From Vibrio nereis NBRC 15637 (GTDB taxonomy: Bacteria; Pseudomonadota; Gammaproteobacteria; Enterobacterales; Vibrionaceae), in the NCBI RefSeq assembly GCF_001591105.1, contig NZ_BCUD01000010.1, positions 62,001 through 126,000 on the forward strand: DNA of 64,000 nt, written 5' to 3'. Positions 1 to 9,237 of this stretch are shown piece by piece (position 1 is the first letter of the stretch; every line of letters starts with the position of its first letter). The position numbers and the translations under genes are program-made. The notes under the pieces were generated by a model, which did no database searches, was not told the DNA's origin, and saw only the letters and a program-made list of their open reading frames with translations.

Positions 1-1565
1 TCATGCTGGTTATCTTTTGTTTGATGCAAGGTGTTAAGTGGCTGAAGAAACAACTGATTGGTTCAGAATTGCTTGAAGAAAGGGGGCGTATGATTTTGGC
101 TGGCAGAGTCGAAGAGTACGCCAAAGGGGATAGCCAAGAATGGCCATTTACGGCCAGTGAAGCGTTAGACCGTCTGATTGAAGAATTGCAAGATGCCCGC
201 CAGGAGCGCAGTCGTTTTGATACGTTTATCCGCACCCAAACGTTTTTGGATCAATTGACGGGGACGGCCAATCGAGTTCTGTTTGACAGTAAGTTAGAGA
301 CATCTTTGTCAGAGAACGGCGCTCATGGAGGCGTACTGTTGATACGCATCGATGATTGGACGCACATCAAAGATGAGTGTGGAAAGAAAGATGCGAATGA
401 TTTTATCGTCGAAGTCGGCGAAGCCTTGAGTAATGTTATTCAGCGCTACCCAGATGTCACCCTTTCTCGATACTACAGCTCTGACTTCGCGATTTTTGCG
501 CCAAACTTGTCTAGCAAAGAGGTCTCCACCATCGCGGTACAGTGCCTAAAGCAGCTGAGTCGCGTTATGCCGCCCCATTTGTTGGATAAAGATAACTGGG
601 TTCACATTGGTGTCAGTATGTACCGAGAAGGTGAGCGTCGGGGACGGATTATTGACGAAGCAGAAACAGCACTGAAAAGTGCGCAATTACAGCGAATCAA
701 CACTTGGAGCCGATTTAAAAAGCACGTATCTCAGGAGTCGGAACGTGGCAGTGTCCGTTGGCGAACGTTGTTTGATCAGGTTATTACTCCTGAGCGATTA
801 TATATATTTGCACAGCCATGTTATCTGCTTGATAAACAGCAAGATACACATCTGGAACACCATGAATTATTTGCCAGAATTCATGATCCAGAAAAGGGGG
901 TGATTAAAGCCTCTCGTTTTAATTCAGCTGTGGAATCCGTTGGCTACGAGATGGTATTGGATAGGGCTGCGATCCAGTCAATCTTTTGTCATTTGAAAGC
1001 TTCAGACAATTCGATGTGTTACTCTATCAACCTCCATGTTGTTCCTTTTGCTGACCGAAACTATTTTAAATGGTTTCGAGATGAGCTGTTGCAACTCACC
1101 ACCGAGCAAAGAAGCCAGTTAAGCTTTGATTTTGTGGAAGCTCGATTAGTGAAACACTTAGATTACATGCGTCCTGTAGTGAAAATGATTGCTGGTATCG
1201 GGTGCCAAGTTGTCGTTGGTCAGGCCGGGCGTTCTATCGTCAGTACTCATTATCTGAAAGAGCTACCAATCAGCTACCTAAAGTTGCATCGCAGTTTGAT
1301 CAAACAAATCGATCAGCGCCATGAGAATCAGCTCTTTGTGCGTAGTCTGTTAGGGGCGTGTGATGGGTTAAAAACACAGGTCATCGCTCTTGGTGTCGAT
1401 AATAAGCAGGAGTACGACACGGTTTTACAGTTGGGTGTTAATGGTGTGCAGGGGCGTTACTTTGAAGAGGAAAAACAGATTCTTCCTCTCGCGTCTTCTC
1501 GCCCCAAAGAAATGACACACAAAAAAGTACAAATTGGCCGAAGAAATCGATGGCGGAAAAATTAG
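1..1565 (+). CDS. mshH: MshH/CsrD-like degenerate GGDEF-EAL protein (5' end outside window)
   Basis: The reading frame is open to the left edge, so this is the C-terminal part (about 520 residues) of a protein normally about 640-670 long. What remains is the end of a transmembrane segment, a linker/coiled region (about residues 25-80), a GGDEF-type domain and an EAL-type domain. Both signature motifs are degenerate: the GGDEF position reads RYYSSDF and the EAL position reads ELF. That is the hallmark of CsrD, the RNase E-dependent decay factor for CsrB/C small RNAs, so no c-di-GMP synthesis or hydrolysis is expected. In Vibrio the homologue is MshH, the first gene of the MSHA locus, which is its position here. 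Its end lies 7 bases before the preferred mshI start, suggesting co-transcription. Identity is firm from context and domain order; the regulatory role is inferred from the family. Confidence 0.9.
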   Translation, partial: MLVIFCLMQGVKWLKKQLIGSELLEERGRMILAGRVEEYAKGDSQEWPFTASEALDRLIEELQDARQERSRFDTFIRTQTFLDQLTGTANRVLFDSKLETSLSENGAHGGVLLIRIDDWTHIKDECGKKDANDFIVEVGEALSNVIQRYPDVTLSRYYSSDFAIFAPNLSSKEVSTIAVQCLKQLSRVMPPHLLDKDNWVHIGVSMYREGERRGRIIDEAETALKSAQLQRINTWSRFKKHVSQESERGSVRWRTLFDQVITPERLYIFAQPCYLLDKQQDTHLEHHELFARIHDPEKGVIKASRFNSAVESVGYEMVLDRAAIQSIFCHLKASDNSMCYSINLHVVPFADRNYFKWFRDELLQLTTEQRSQLSFDFVEARLVKHLDYMRPVVKMIAGIGCQVVVGQAGRSIVSTHYLKELPISYLKLHRSLIKQIDQRHENQLFVRSLLGACDGLKTQVIALGVDNKQEYDTVLQLGVNGVQGRYFEEEKQILPLASSRPKEMTHKKVQIGRRNRWRKN

Positions 1566-1572
1566 TAATTCG

Positions 1573-3012
1573 ATGAACAAACACTCTTTTTTAGGTAAGT
1601 TTAAACAAAGTAAGCACAATGCTTCACGGTTGACCGTTGTCGTTCAGCCGAGTGGGCTCTTTTTTTCTGCATTGTCAGAGAGCAAGCTGCCATCCTACGT
1701 TGCGTTCGATGGGCGTGCGTGGCAACAAGTCCTGTTTAACACTCTCCAAGAGAACGCAGTGACGGATATCTCCGTACAAGTTGTCCTACACACTAGCTTG
1801 TATCATACCTACCAGATTGATAAGCCTGCGGTGCCAGATGAGGAGTTGCCAGGGGCGCTGCCATTCCTCATTAAAGACCTAATTTCTGAGCGTATTACCG
1901 ATATTGTTGCTGATGCTGCTCCGCTGCCTATTGGGAACAAGCTCCAAGTCTTCGTGATCTCACGCGATGTGGTGCTTTCTCTTTATGAGCAACTTAATCG
2001 GCTTAATATCGAGTTAGAGCGCATTTTAGTCGAAGAAGAAGTGTGGGCCTATTCAGCAAAGGGGCTAACGCAATTTCTCCTTTTACAACGAAGTAAGCAA
2101 GGCCTGTTCCGTGTTTGTGCTTTCATCGAAGGTCAGTGTACTTTTCAGCGTACTATTCGGGGCGTTTCGTCTCCACTGACAGGCAGTGCCAGTCATTCAC
2201 TTCAACTCGATGGTTTGGCATTAGAGCTGCAACGATCCATCGACTACCTCTCTTCTCAGGTTAAAGGGGTATCATTGCATCAGATGAGAGTCTGCTGTGA
2301 TGAGGAGCAACAGCACGAAGTCGTGCAAGAGTTAGCGGAAAGACTCAGTGTTAAGGTGGGTTTGCTCAATGAGGAGCAACTGGAGTCAGGCGCTATTCTG
2401 ATTGAAAAAACAGAATTAACACCACCACAAGCAATCAATCTATTTCCTACTCACCTCAAGCCGAAAAAAGAGTACTTTACGCTAAAAAATGTACTCTTGG
2501 GGTGGGCCGGAACCGCTGCTGTTTCATTGGCTATCTATGGTGCGCTGAGTTATCAGCACAATCACCTCACTGAGCAACTGAATTTAGTGAAAGCGCAACA
2601 AGCAGAGTTTAAACAGCAATCCAGCACGTTGGCGCAAAAACTTGCAAAACACAAACCCAGCCCAGTTAAGGTTGCCGCTGTTCATCGGCTGGAAGCAGAA
2701 ATTGAGGCCAAACGTCGTTCGCTGGATGCTGTCAGTGAACATGACACTGAGCAGCAGGTTGGTTATTCCGGAGTAATGCAATCACTCGCCAAGCTAGGAC
2801 GAAATGATATTTCACTGCACTCGATTGTAATTGATAGCCAATCCCTAGATTTAAAGGGCTATGCCAGAGAAGCGCAAGCCATTCCCAATTGGATTGGTCA
2901 GTTTAAGAGCGAACTCAATCTCGTTGGGCGTACGTTTGAAAAGCTCAAAATTGGTCGTAATGAGCAGGGAGTGCTGACTTTCGAGCTCAAGACGAAAGAG
3001 GAGCGCAGTTAA
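1573..3012 (+). CDS. mshI: MSHA biogenesis protein MshI (PilM/GspL-like inner-membrane platform)
   Basis: About 479 residues from the ATG at 1573. An in-frame TTG at 1534 would add 13 residues inside mshH and looks less likely. The N-terminal two thirds resemble the cytoplasmic actin-like PilM/GspL fold. A single transmembrane segment follows near residues 313-330 (GWAGTAAVSLAIYGAL), then a coiled coil and a small PilN-like periplasmic domain. This fits the fused PilM-PilN-like role of MshI in the inner-membrane platform linking the MshE ATPase to MshJ and the secretin. It overlaps mshJ by one base, so translation is coupled. The name rests on gene order and topology rather than a diagnostic motif. 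Confidence 0.87.
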   Translation: MNKHSFLGKFKQSKHNASRLTVVVQPSGLFFSALSESKLPSYVAFDGRAWQQVLFNTLQENAVTDISVQVVLHTSLYHTYQIDKPAVPDEELPGALPFLIKDLISERITDIVADAAPLPIGNKLQVFVISRDVVLSLYEQLNRLNIELERILVEEEVWAYSAKGLTQFLLLQRSKQGLFRVCAFIEGQCTFQRTIRGVSSPLTGSASHSLQLDGLALELQRSIDYLSSQVKGVSLHQMRVCCDEEQQHEVVQELAERLSVKVGLLNEEQLESGAILIEKTELTPPQAINLFPTHLKPKKEYFTLKNVLLGWAGTAAVSLAIYGALSYQHNHLTEQLNLVKAQQAEFKQQSSTLAQKLAKHKPSPVKVAAVHRLEAEIEAKRRSLDAVSEHDTEQQVGYSGVMQSLAKLGRNDISLHSIVIDSQSLDLKGYAREAQAIPNWIGQFKSELNLVGRTFEKLKIGRNEQGVLTFELKTKEERS

Positions 3013-3659
3013 TGCAATTGTGGCAACTACTGGGTGACAAGTTTGTCAAACTGTCGCAGAGAGAAAAATGGCTGATTACTTTGTGTGGGTTTGTCGCGAT
3101 TGTAATGGCATTGATGACATTTGTGATTGAGCCTCTTTATCAGTCCAACCAGAAAGTGATGAAAAATATTTCTACCACTAAGCTCGCGAGTCAGAAGCTA
3201 GAAGCCGATGTTTTACTGATGACGGCCAAGTTGAAAAAAGACCCAGATCAGGAAATTAACCTTAAATATAAACGCTTAGTGACAGAGAGCCAGCAGTTAT
3301 CACACCAACTAGCACAAATTATTGAAAACCTTATCTCGCCTAGTGAAATGGCGACGCTGCTTGAAAGCGTGTTAGCGGGAACTAAAGGGCTGCAATTGAT
3401 CTCTTTGGAATCACTGGGTGCTGAGCCTATTTTACAAAATCAAACCAGCGCAGAGTCATCGGCTTACTATGTTCATCCTGTGCGACTTGAGCTAGTAGGC
3501 GGCTACTTTGCCATTGTTAAGTACCTTGAAACATTAGAGTCACTACCTGTTAAGTATTATTGGCGCAGTTTCCACTACAAAGTCGAAGAGTACCCTGATG
3601 CACGCTTGGTGCTTGAGGTTTATACGTTAGGTACAAGAGAGGGGTTTATTGGTGGTTAG
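3012..3659 (+). CDS. mshJ: MSHA biogenesis protein MshJ (PilO/GspM-like)
   Basis: 215 residues. The ATG overlaps the last base of mshI. There is a short cytoplasmic N-terminus, one transmembrane helix at about residues 22-40 (TLCGFVAIVMALMTFVI), a coiled-coil stretch (about 45-100) and an alpha/beta C-terminal domain. This is the bitopic architecture of PilO/GspM proteins, which form the periplasmic part of the pilus alignment complex. The gene lies in the canonical I-J-K-L order and overlaps mshK. The call is from position and topology; the sequence itself is poorly conserved in this family. Confidence 0.87.
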   Translation: MQLWQLLGDKFVKLSQREKWLITLCGFVAIVMALMTFVIEPLYQSNQKVMKNISTTKLASQKLEADVLLMTAKLKKDPDQEINLKYKRLVTESQQLSHQLAQIIENLISPSEMATLLESVLAGTKGLQLISLESLGAEPILQNQTSAESSAYYVHPVRLELVGGYFAIVKYLETLESLPVKYYWRSFHYKVEEYPDARLVLEVYTLGTREGFIGG

Positions 3660-3981
3660 AACGATTTTACTGCTGATGTTGTTGGGTGGCTCCACGGTAA
3701 GCTGGGCCTCGCAAGACCCAACCGCTCCGTTAAATTGGCAAAAACCAAGTGTTACTTTGCCCAAAGCGAATAAAGTGGTAAAGCATCCCCTCCCTCGTGT
3801 ACAAAGCATTATTTGCAGCGACAGCGATGAGTGCAAAGCGGTTGTCAGTGGGAAGAGCGTCATGGTGGGAGACCGTATTAGCGGTTTTCAGGTTAAGAAT
3901 ATTGAGTCCGAGAGTGTCACCCTGTCTCGAGGTGGTAAGCGTTGGAATCTGGAACTTTTTGCTCTGGATATTAAGCAGTAA
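3652..3981 (+). CDS. mshK: MSHA biogenesis protein MshK (PilP-like)
   Basis: About 109 residues, started at GTG 3652 behind an AGAGGGG ribosome-binding site inside the end of mshJ (a TTG at 3649 is also possible). It has a short hydrophobic signal (ILLLMLLGGSTVSWA) and then a small periplasmic domain beginning SQDPTAPLNW. The QDPTxPL-type start and beta-rich remainder resemble PilP/GspC-like connectors that link the inner-membrane platform to the secretin. The two cysteines in the ICSDSDEC stretch may pair. mshL follows 14 bases downstream. It is a small, fast-evolving protein named by position. Confidence 0.83.
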   Translation: MVRTILLLMLLGGSTVSWASQDPTAPLNWQKPSVTLPKANKVVKHPLPRVQSIICSDSDECKAVVSGKSVMVGDRISGFQVKNIESESVTLSRGGKRWNLELFALDIKQ

Positions 3982-3995
3982 GGTCATAAAACTAT

Positions 3996-5615
3996 ATGCG
4001 TACATTCACAGTAGCTATCATGATTGCGTCATTGGCTGGTTGCTCGATGGGGCACCGAGACCCTATTGAAGCGAAACAAGCCCTAAACCAGGCAATAAAT
4101 GAAGTGAACAACCAAAGCTTAGAGCAATTGCCTCCTTCAGTGGAAGCCGACCTGATGCCTCAATTTGGGGAGGATGCCGAGCCCTCAATGGCTACCGTCA
4201 AGCGTTTCAGAATCCAAGCCAATCATGTTGATGCCAAATCCTTTTTTGCCAGCTTAGTCAAAGGCACAGAGTTCAGTGTTGCTATTCACCCTGATGTGCA
4301 AGGCTTGATCACGGTGAATTTAACCGATGTTTCGATGGAAGAAGTGTTGGATGTCATTCGCGATATTTATGGCTTTGATATTGTGAAAAGTGGCCGTGTG
4401 ATCCAAGTTTACCCAGCAGGTTTGAGAACCGTCACGATACCGGTTGACTACCTGCAATTTAAACGTTCAGGCCGCTCTTTGACATCAATCTCTACCGGGA
4501 CGATTTCCAATACCGACTCATCTAGCTCGAGTGATGACTCCAGCACAAACCGAACGGCCAAAGGTGGCACACAGATAGAAACCCTCAGCGAAAGCGACTT
4601 TTGGCCACAGTTAGAGCAAGCCGTAGCAAAACTGATTGGTCATAATGCAGGGCAAAGTGTGGTGGTTACGCCACAAGCGAGTGTCATCACTGTTCGTGCT
4701 TACCCTGATGAAGTTCGTCAAGTGCGCGAATTCCTCGGTATCTCTCAACAACGAATGCAGCGCCAAGTGATTCTGGAAGCAAAAATTCTCGAAGTGACGT
4801 TAAGTGATGGTTATCAGCAAGGAATCAATTGGTCCAAAGCTTTTACTTCCAACGGAGCAGATTACTCCATTGGCCGTGGCTCTATCGTAAAAGACGGTAG
4901 TGGCAATGTTCTTTCCTCGGTACTTCCTGGTTTGGATGCCATCGGCACATTGCTTGGAGGGCAGTCCAATTTAGTGATCTCTAGTGGCAGCTTTGATGCC
5001 GTACTTAATTTCATGTCGACCCAAGGTGATTTGAATGTACTGTCTAGCCCAAGAGTGACCGCCTCAAACAACCAGAAAGCGGTGATCAAAGTTGGTACTG
5101 ACGAGTACTATGTGACAGACCTATCGAGTGTGGTGGGGACAGGCGATAACTCTGAACCTTCTCCTGAACTGGAGCTAACACCATTTTTCTCGGGGATCTC
5201 TTTGGATGTCACTCCTCAAATTGACGATCAAGGTAATGTCTTATTACACGTACACCCTGCGGTCATTGAAGTCGATGAACAGGTCAAAGATATTGGTTAT
5301 GGGGATACACGCATCAGCTTGCCTCTCGCGCGCAGTTCCATTCGTGAGTCGGACTCAGTGATCCGCGCTCAAGATGGAGATGTCGTGGTGATCGGCGGTC
5401 TAATGAAGTCCAATACCGTCGATCAGGTATCTAAAGTCCCGTTTTTCGGTGATCTTCCGGCAATGGGGCACTTGTTCCGCAATACGAAAAAGTTAACTCA
5501 AAAAACCGAGCTGGTGATTCTACTTAAGCCAACTGTTGTGGGTGTGAATACTTGGCAGAAAGAACTGGAACGTTCCCGAGATTTATTACAGGAATGGTTC
5601 CCAGAGCAGCAATAG
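3996..5615 (+). CDS. mshL: MSHA outer-membrane secretin MshL
   Basis: 539 residues. The N-terminus is a lipoprotein signal with lipobox LAGC (Cys16). An STN/N0-like domain follows (about 70-145, including the VAIHPDVQGLITVNL region), then a Ser/Thr/Asp-rich low-complexity linker (about 165-190), an N1-type domain and a C-terminal secretin domain (about 255-520) ending in the conserved KTELVILLKPTVV segment. Secretins form the outer-membrane gated ring through which the pilus exits. The gene lies in the middle of the assembly block. It is unambiguous as a type IV pilus/T2SS secretin, and MshL by context. Confidence 0.95.
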   Translation: MRTFTVAIMIASLAGCSMGHRDPIEAKQALNQAINEVNNQSLEQLPPSVEADLMPQFGEDAEPSMATVKRFRIQANHVDAKSFFASLVKGTEFSVAIHPDVQGLITVNLTDVSMEEVLDVIRDIYGFDIVKSGRVIQVYPAGLRTVTIPVDYLQFKRSGRSLTSISTGTISNTDSSSSSDDSSTNRTAKGGTQIETLSESDFWPQLEQAVAKLIGHNAGQSVVVTPQASVITVRAYPDEVRQVREFLGISQQRMQRQVILEAKILEVTLSDGYQQGINWSKAFTSNGADYSIGRGSIVKDGSGNVLSSVLPGLDAIGTLLGGQSNLVISSGSFDAVLNFMSTQGDLNVLSSPRVTASNNQKAVIKVGTDEYYVTDLSSVVGTGDNSEPSPELELTPFFSGISLDVTPQIDDQGNVLLHVHPAVIEVDEQVKDIGYGDTRISLPLARSSIRESDSVIRAQDGDVVVIGGLMKSNTVDQVSKVPFFGDLPAMGHLFRNTKKLTQKTELVILLKPTVVGVNTWQKELERSRDLLQEWFPEQQ

Positions 5616-5619
5616 TTCA

Positions 5620-6459
5620 ATGTATTTTGAGCATTTTGGTTTTCAGAAGCCTCCCTTTAGTTTAACGCCGTCAACTGAACTGTTTTTAGGTTTAGGGCCT
5701 CACTACGAGGCGATTCAAACGGTAAATACGGCAATAAACATGGGGGAAGGATTTATCAAGCTGACCGGTGAAGTCGGGACAGGAAAAACCATGATTTGCC
5801 GGATGATGGTGAATCATTTTCCTGAGCATATTCAGCTGGTTTACTTACCAAATCCTGCGCTAAATGGTGATGAACTCCGAGTTGCCGTAGCCGCAGAGTT
5901 GGGCATTGAGGCGGACTCATCAAGCACGCTGGTTGAAAAAATCCACCAGCAACTGATCGACTTGGCTAATTGCGGCAGGCAAGTGGTCGTGTTTGTCGAT
6001 GAAGCACAAGCCTTACCTGATGATGCGTTAGAAGTTCTTAGACTGTTTGGCAATATAGAAACCGAGCAACAAAAACTGATACAAATTGTTTTAATCGGCC
6101 AGCCGGAATTGGATGAGCGATTACAACAACATCAACTGAGACAATTGCGGCAAAGAATCACGTTTAGTGCCCAATTGAGAGCACTGAGCCTGGCAGAGAC
6201 AACTGCGTATATCGAAAGTCGCTTAGAGAAAGCGGGCGGCGATAAGTCACTGTTTAGTTTGGCGCAAAAAAAAGCCATTTGGCAGGCTAGCCAAGGCATA
6301 CCGAGGCTTATCAACCAGATCAGTCACAAAACATTGCTTCTTGCGTACAGCCATAACGAAGAAAAAGTGGAGAACACTCATCTCTTTGATGCGATTCATG
6401 ATACTTACGACAGCCGTAAGCCTAGATTTAAATCTCCAATGTTATGGGGGTGGAGTTAA
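5620..6459 (+). CDS. mshM: MSHA biogenesis AAA ATPase MshM (ExeA/GspA-like)
   Basis: 279 residues. The start MYFEHFGFQKPPFSLTPS is typical of the ExeA/GspA family. Walker A is GEVGTGKT near residue 50 and Walker B is VVVFVDEAQ near residue 125; the ARQRITF-like arginine-rich stretch around 170 is also family-typical. ExeA proteins use ATP to help insert or assemble the secretin in the outer membrane. MshM lacks the C-terminal peptidoglycan-binding region found in longer ExeA homologues. It starts 4 bases after mshL, so the two are probably co-translated and work together. Confidence 0.93.
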   Translation: MYFEHFGFQKPPFSLTPSTELFLGLGPHYEAIQTVNTAINMGEGFIKLTGEVGTGKTMICRMMVNHFPEHIQLVYLPNPALNGDELRVAVAAELGIEADSSSTLVEKIHQQLIDLANCGRQVVVFVDEAQALPDDALEVLRLFGNIETEQQKLIQIVLIGQPELDERLQQHQLRQLRQRITFSAQLRALSLAETTAYIESRLEKAGGDKSLFSLAQKKAIWQASQGIPRLINQISHKTLLLAYSHNEEKVENTHLFDAIHDTYDSRKPRFKSPMLWGWS

Positions 6460-6462
6460 CTT

Positions 6463-7515
6463 ATGAGTGCGATTAACAAAGCGTTGTCTGAGCTGGCACA
6501 CAAGCAAGGTGCGCCGCTAAGCTCGATCCAACGTGCCCACGTTGAGCCTATCAAAGCGAGACCGATTCTACCTTGGGTCGTAGGAAGCTTTGCCCTGAGT
6601 TTAACGGTTGGGGGCTGGGCAGTATCACAACAAACCCCATTTGAGTCTATTGAAGTGGCCAGCACCTACCAAAATATTCAGCCTGAGCAAGGCATCCAGG
6701 CTCAGCTGCCTTCACCCACAAATAAAATTCTGGCTCAAAGTAGCAGTAAGATTCACTTACGCGAACCGCTTGCCCCAGAGCCTGTTGCGATCGCTCGGAC
6801 CGCTACCCAAGAGGTCTCGCCAGCAACGACAGAGCTGAAGCCTACGCTGACACAGCCTGAACCAGTCGTTCCAGTTGAGCCGACATCCGTAGGGGAAGTG
6901 AGTATCGAACACGTTCAGCTCACCGCTGAAGAACTGTCTATTCAAGCGCAAAATAAAGCCCAAAAAGCACTGGATAACAACGACCTGAAACACGCGCTCG
7001 AGCTCTACAATGAAGCGCTGAGGTATACCCCTCAAGATACCAAGCTGCGTCAAACCATTTCCGCCCTCTATTACGGGAAAGGAGAGGTGAGAAAGTCATT
7101 TGAACTGCTGCAGAAAGGTATTGGCCGTGACCGCGACAACATTTCTTTGCGTTTATCCTTAGCGAAGCTCTTAATAAAAGAGCAGCAACAAGCGACGGCC
7201 TTATCGGTGCTCACGCCACTTCCAACGAGTGCCAATGTTGAGTATTTGTCACTGCGTGGCGCGCTGGCACAAAAAAGTAACCAAGATCATATTGCTCGTA
7301 CCAGTTATGCCAAGCTTGTCGAGCTGGAACCGGAAAGTGGCCGCTGGTGGCTTGGGTTAGCGATACAGCAAGAGAGAATGTTGGAGTTTGACAACGCCAA
7401 GCGTTCTTATTCTCAAGCGTTACAAGGGCTTGGCGTATCAGCGCAGTCGCAGCAGTTCATTCGAGATAGGCTCAAGCTTATCGCTCAGCTAGAGGAGCAA
7501 AAAGGTGAAAATTAA
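6463..7515 (+). CDS. mshN: MSHA biogenesis protein MshN (TPR, bitopic)
   Basis: 350 residues. It has a short cytoplasmic N-terminus (MSAINKALSELAHKQG, the family signature shared with GspB-like starts), a transmembrane helix at about 33-50 and a Pro/Glu/Thr-rich periplasmic linker (about 60-150). Tetratricopeptide repeats fill about 165-340 (for example NNDLKHALELYNEALRYTP). It probably partners MshM: ExeA-ExeB pairs combine an ATPase with a bitopic periplasmic protein for secretin assembly. Its end overlaps the mshE start by 11 bases. Confidence 0.9.
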   Translation: MSAINKALSELAHKQGAPLSSIQRAHVEPIKARPILPWVVGSFALSLTVGGWAVSQQTPFESIEVASTYQNIQPEQGIQAQLPSPTNKILAQSSSKIHLREPLAPEPVAIARTATQEVSPATTELKPTLTQPEPVVPVEPTSVGEVSIEHVQLTAEELSIQAQNKAQKALDNNDLKHALELYNEALRYTPQDTKLRQTISALYYGKGEVRKSFELLQKGIGRDRDNISLRLSLAKLLIKEQQQATALSVLTPLPTSANVEYLSLRGALAQKSNQDHIARTSYAKLVELEPESGRWWLGLAIQQERMLEFDNAKRSYSQALQGLGVSAQSQQFIRDRLKLIAQLEEQKGEN

Positions 7516-9229
7516 ACTCAGAAAACGCCTTGGTGACTTGCTGGTTGAAGAAGGGATTGTTACCCAACAACAAGTGGAAAAAGCCTTAACGGTACAAAAG
7601 TCTACCGGGCAAAAGTTTGGTGCGACCCTGATTGAGCTGGGCTTTTTATCTGAGCATCAAATGCTCACATTTTTGTCGCAGCAGTTGGGTATTCCATTTA
7701 TTGATTTAAGCCGTGCCCACATTGATTTGGATGCCGTTCAACTGCTACCAGAAGTGCATGCCCGACGTCTACGTGCGCTCGTTATTGGTAGGCATCAAGA
7801 TGTGTTGCGCGTGGCCATGAGTGATCCAGCCGACTTATTTACCCAAGAAGCGCTGCTTGCACAGCTATCGCAATACAACCTTGAGTTTATTATTGCGGCA
7901 GAAAAACAGTTAGTAGATAGCTTTGACCGCTATTATCGCCGCACTAAAGAAATCGCATCGTTTGCTGAACAGTTGCAGGCTGAACATCATGTTACTGATG
8001 CCTTTGATTTCAATGTGGAAGGGGATGACAGTGATGAGGTCACCGTCGTCAAACTTATCAACTCGTTATTTGAAGATGCGATTCAAGTTGGCGCCTCGGA
8101 TATACATATCGAACCTGATGCTAACGTTCTGCGATTGCGTCAGCGAATAGATGGTGTTTTACATGAAACCTTACTGAATGAGGTGAACATCGCTCCTGCG
8201 TTAGTCTTACGTTTGAAGTTGATGGCCAACCTCGATATTTCAGAAAAGCGCCTTCCTCAGGATGGTCGTTTTAACATCAAGGTCAAAGGCCAGTCTGTTG
8301 ATATTCGTATGTCGACCATGCCCGTACAGTATGGTGAATCGGTTGTTATGCGTTTATTAAATCAAACCTCTGGTGTGCGCAGACTTGAAGCGTCGGGCAT
8401 TCCCGAGCATTTGTTACAACGTTTAAGGCGCCAACTAAAAAGGCCTCATGGCATGATCTTGGTTACAGGGCCAACAGGTTCAGGTAAAACCACCACCTTG
8501 TATGGCGCGCTGAACGAGCTGAATGAGCCAGGTAAAAAGATCATCACAGCAGAAGATCCGGTTGAATACCGTTTGCCGCGAGTAAACCAAGTTCAGATCA
8601 ACTCGAAAATTGATCTTGGTTTTTCTACCGTACTGAGAACTTTCCTACGTCAGGATCCCGACATTATTTTGATCGGTGAGATGCGAGATCAGGAAACGGT
8701 GGAAATTGGCTTACGCGCGGCGCTAACGGGCCACCTAGTATTAAGTACATTGCATACCAATGACGCCGTGGATAGCGCAATTCGGATGATCGATATGGGA
8801 GCGCCTGGCTATTTAGTGGCCAGTGCCGTGAGAGCTGTTGTTGCACAGCGTCTAGTGCGTAAAATCTGCCCAGACTGCAAGAGCGAAGAAGTCGTGGATG
8901 ATGCTCGCCAACACTGGTTAGCGCAGCGTTTTCCTCATCAAATATCCGCCACTTTCTACCGTGGGCGAGGTTGCCAGAACTGTAATTTAACCGGATATCG
9001 GGGACGCATAGGTGTATTCGAAATGCTAGAGCTAGACAACGATATGATGGACAAGTTACGTGCGAATGATGCTGTTGGTTTTGCTCAAGTCGCCCGTCAG
9101 TCGTCTTCGTACAAACCGTTATTAGTCTCTGCAATGGAGCTGGCGTTGGAGGGAATGGTCAGTCTCGATGAAGTCATGAGCTTAGGTGAAGGCGATACCT
9201 CTGGCGTAGAGCAAGCTATCTATATTTAG
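7505..9229 (+). CDS. mshE: MSHA pilus extension ATPase MshE with N-terminal c-di-GMP-binding domain
   Basis: 574 residues from a GTG at 7505, overlapping mshN. Residues about 6-65 carry both halves of the MshEN c-di-GMP-binding signature: RLGDLLVEEGIV with QVEKAL and Q spacing, then FGATLIELGFLSEHQM. The C-terminal GspE ATPase has Walker A GPTGSGKTTT near residue 321, Asp-box, Walker B (DPDIILIGEMRD) and His-box segments, and a four-cysteine zinc motif (CPDC...CQNC, about 456-497). MshE powers MSHA pilus polymerisation and is switched on by c-di-GMP in characterised Vibrio. The visible motif indicates the same control here. mshG follows 8 bases downstream. Confidence 0.97.
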   Translation: MKIKLRKRLGDLLVEEGIVTQQQVEKALTVQKSTGQKFGATLIELGFLSEHQMLTFLSQQLGIPFIDLSRAHIDLDAVQLLPEVHARRLRALVIGRHQDVLRVAMSDPADLFTQEALLAQLSQYNLEFIIAAEKQLVDSFDRYYRRTKEIASFAEQLQAEHHVTDAFDFNVEGDDSDEVTVVKLINSLFEDAIQVGASDIHIEPDANVLRLRQRIDGVLHETLLNEVNIAPALVLRLKLMANLDISEKRLPQDGRFNIKVKGQSVDIRMSTMPVQYGESVVMRLLNQTSGVRRLEASGIPEHLLQRLRRQLKRPHGMILVTGPTGSGKTTTLYGALNELNEPGKKIITAEDPVEYRLPRVNQVQINSKIDLGFSTVLRTFLRQDPDIILIGEMRDQETVEIGLRAALTGHLVLSTLHTNDAVDSAIRMIDMGAPGYLVASAVRAVVAQRLVRKICPDCKSEEVVDDARQHWLAQRFPHQISATFYRGRGCQNCNLTGYRGRIGVFEMLELDNDMMDKLRANDAVGFAQVARQSSSYKPLLVSAMELALEGMVSLDEVMSLGEGDTSGVEQAIYI

Positions 9230-9237
9230 GTGATAAG

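Noticed and set aside
4480..4570. Low-complexity Ser/Asp stretch in mshL as a repeat or phase-variable tract
   Set aside because: The codons are mixed and not a simple tandem repeat; it is the usual flexible linker of secretins.
8664..9134. 156-codon ORF antisense to mshE
   Set aside because: Lies wholly opposite the conserved ATPase core; composition follows from the coding strand and the protein has no recognisable features.
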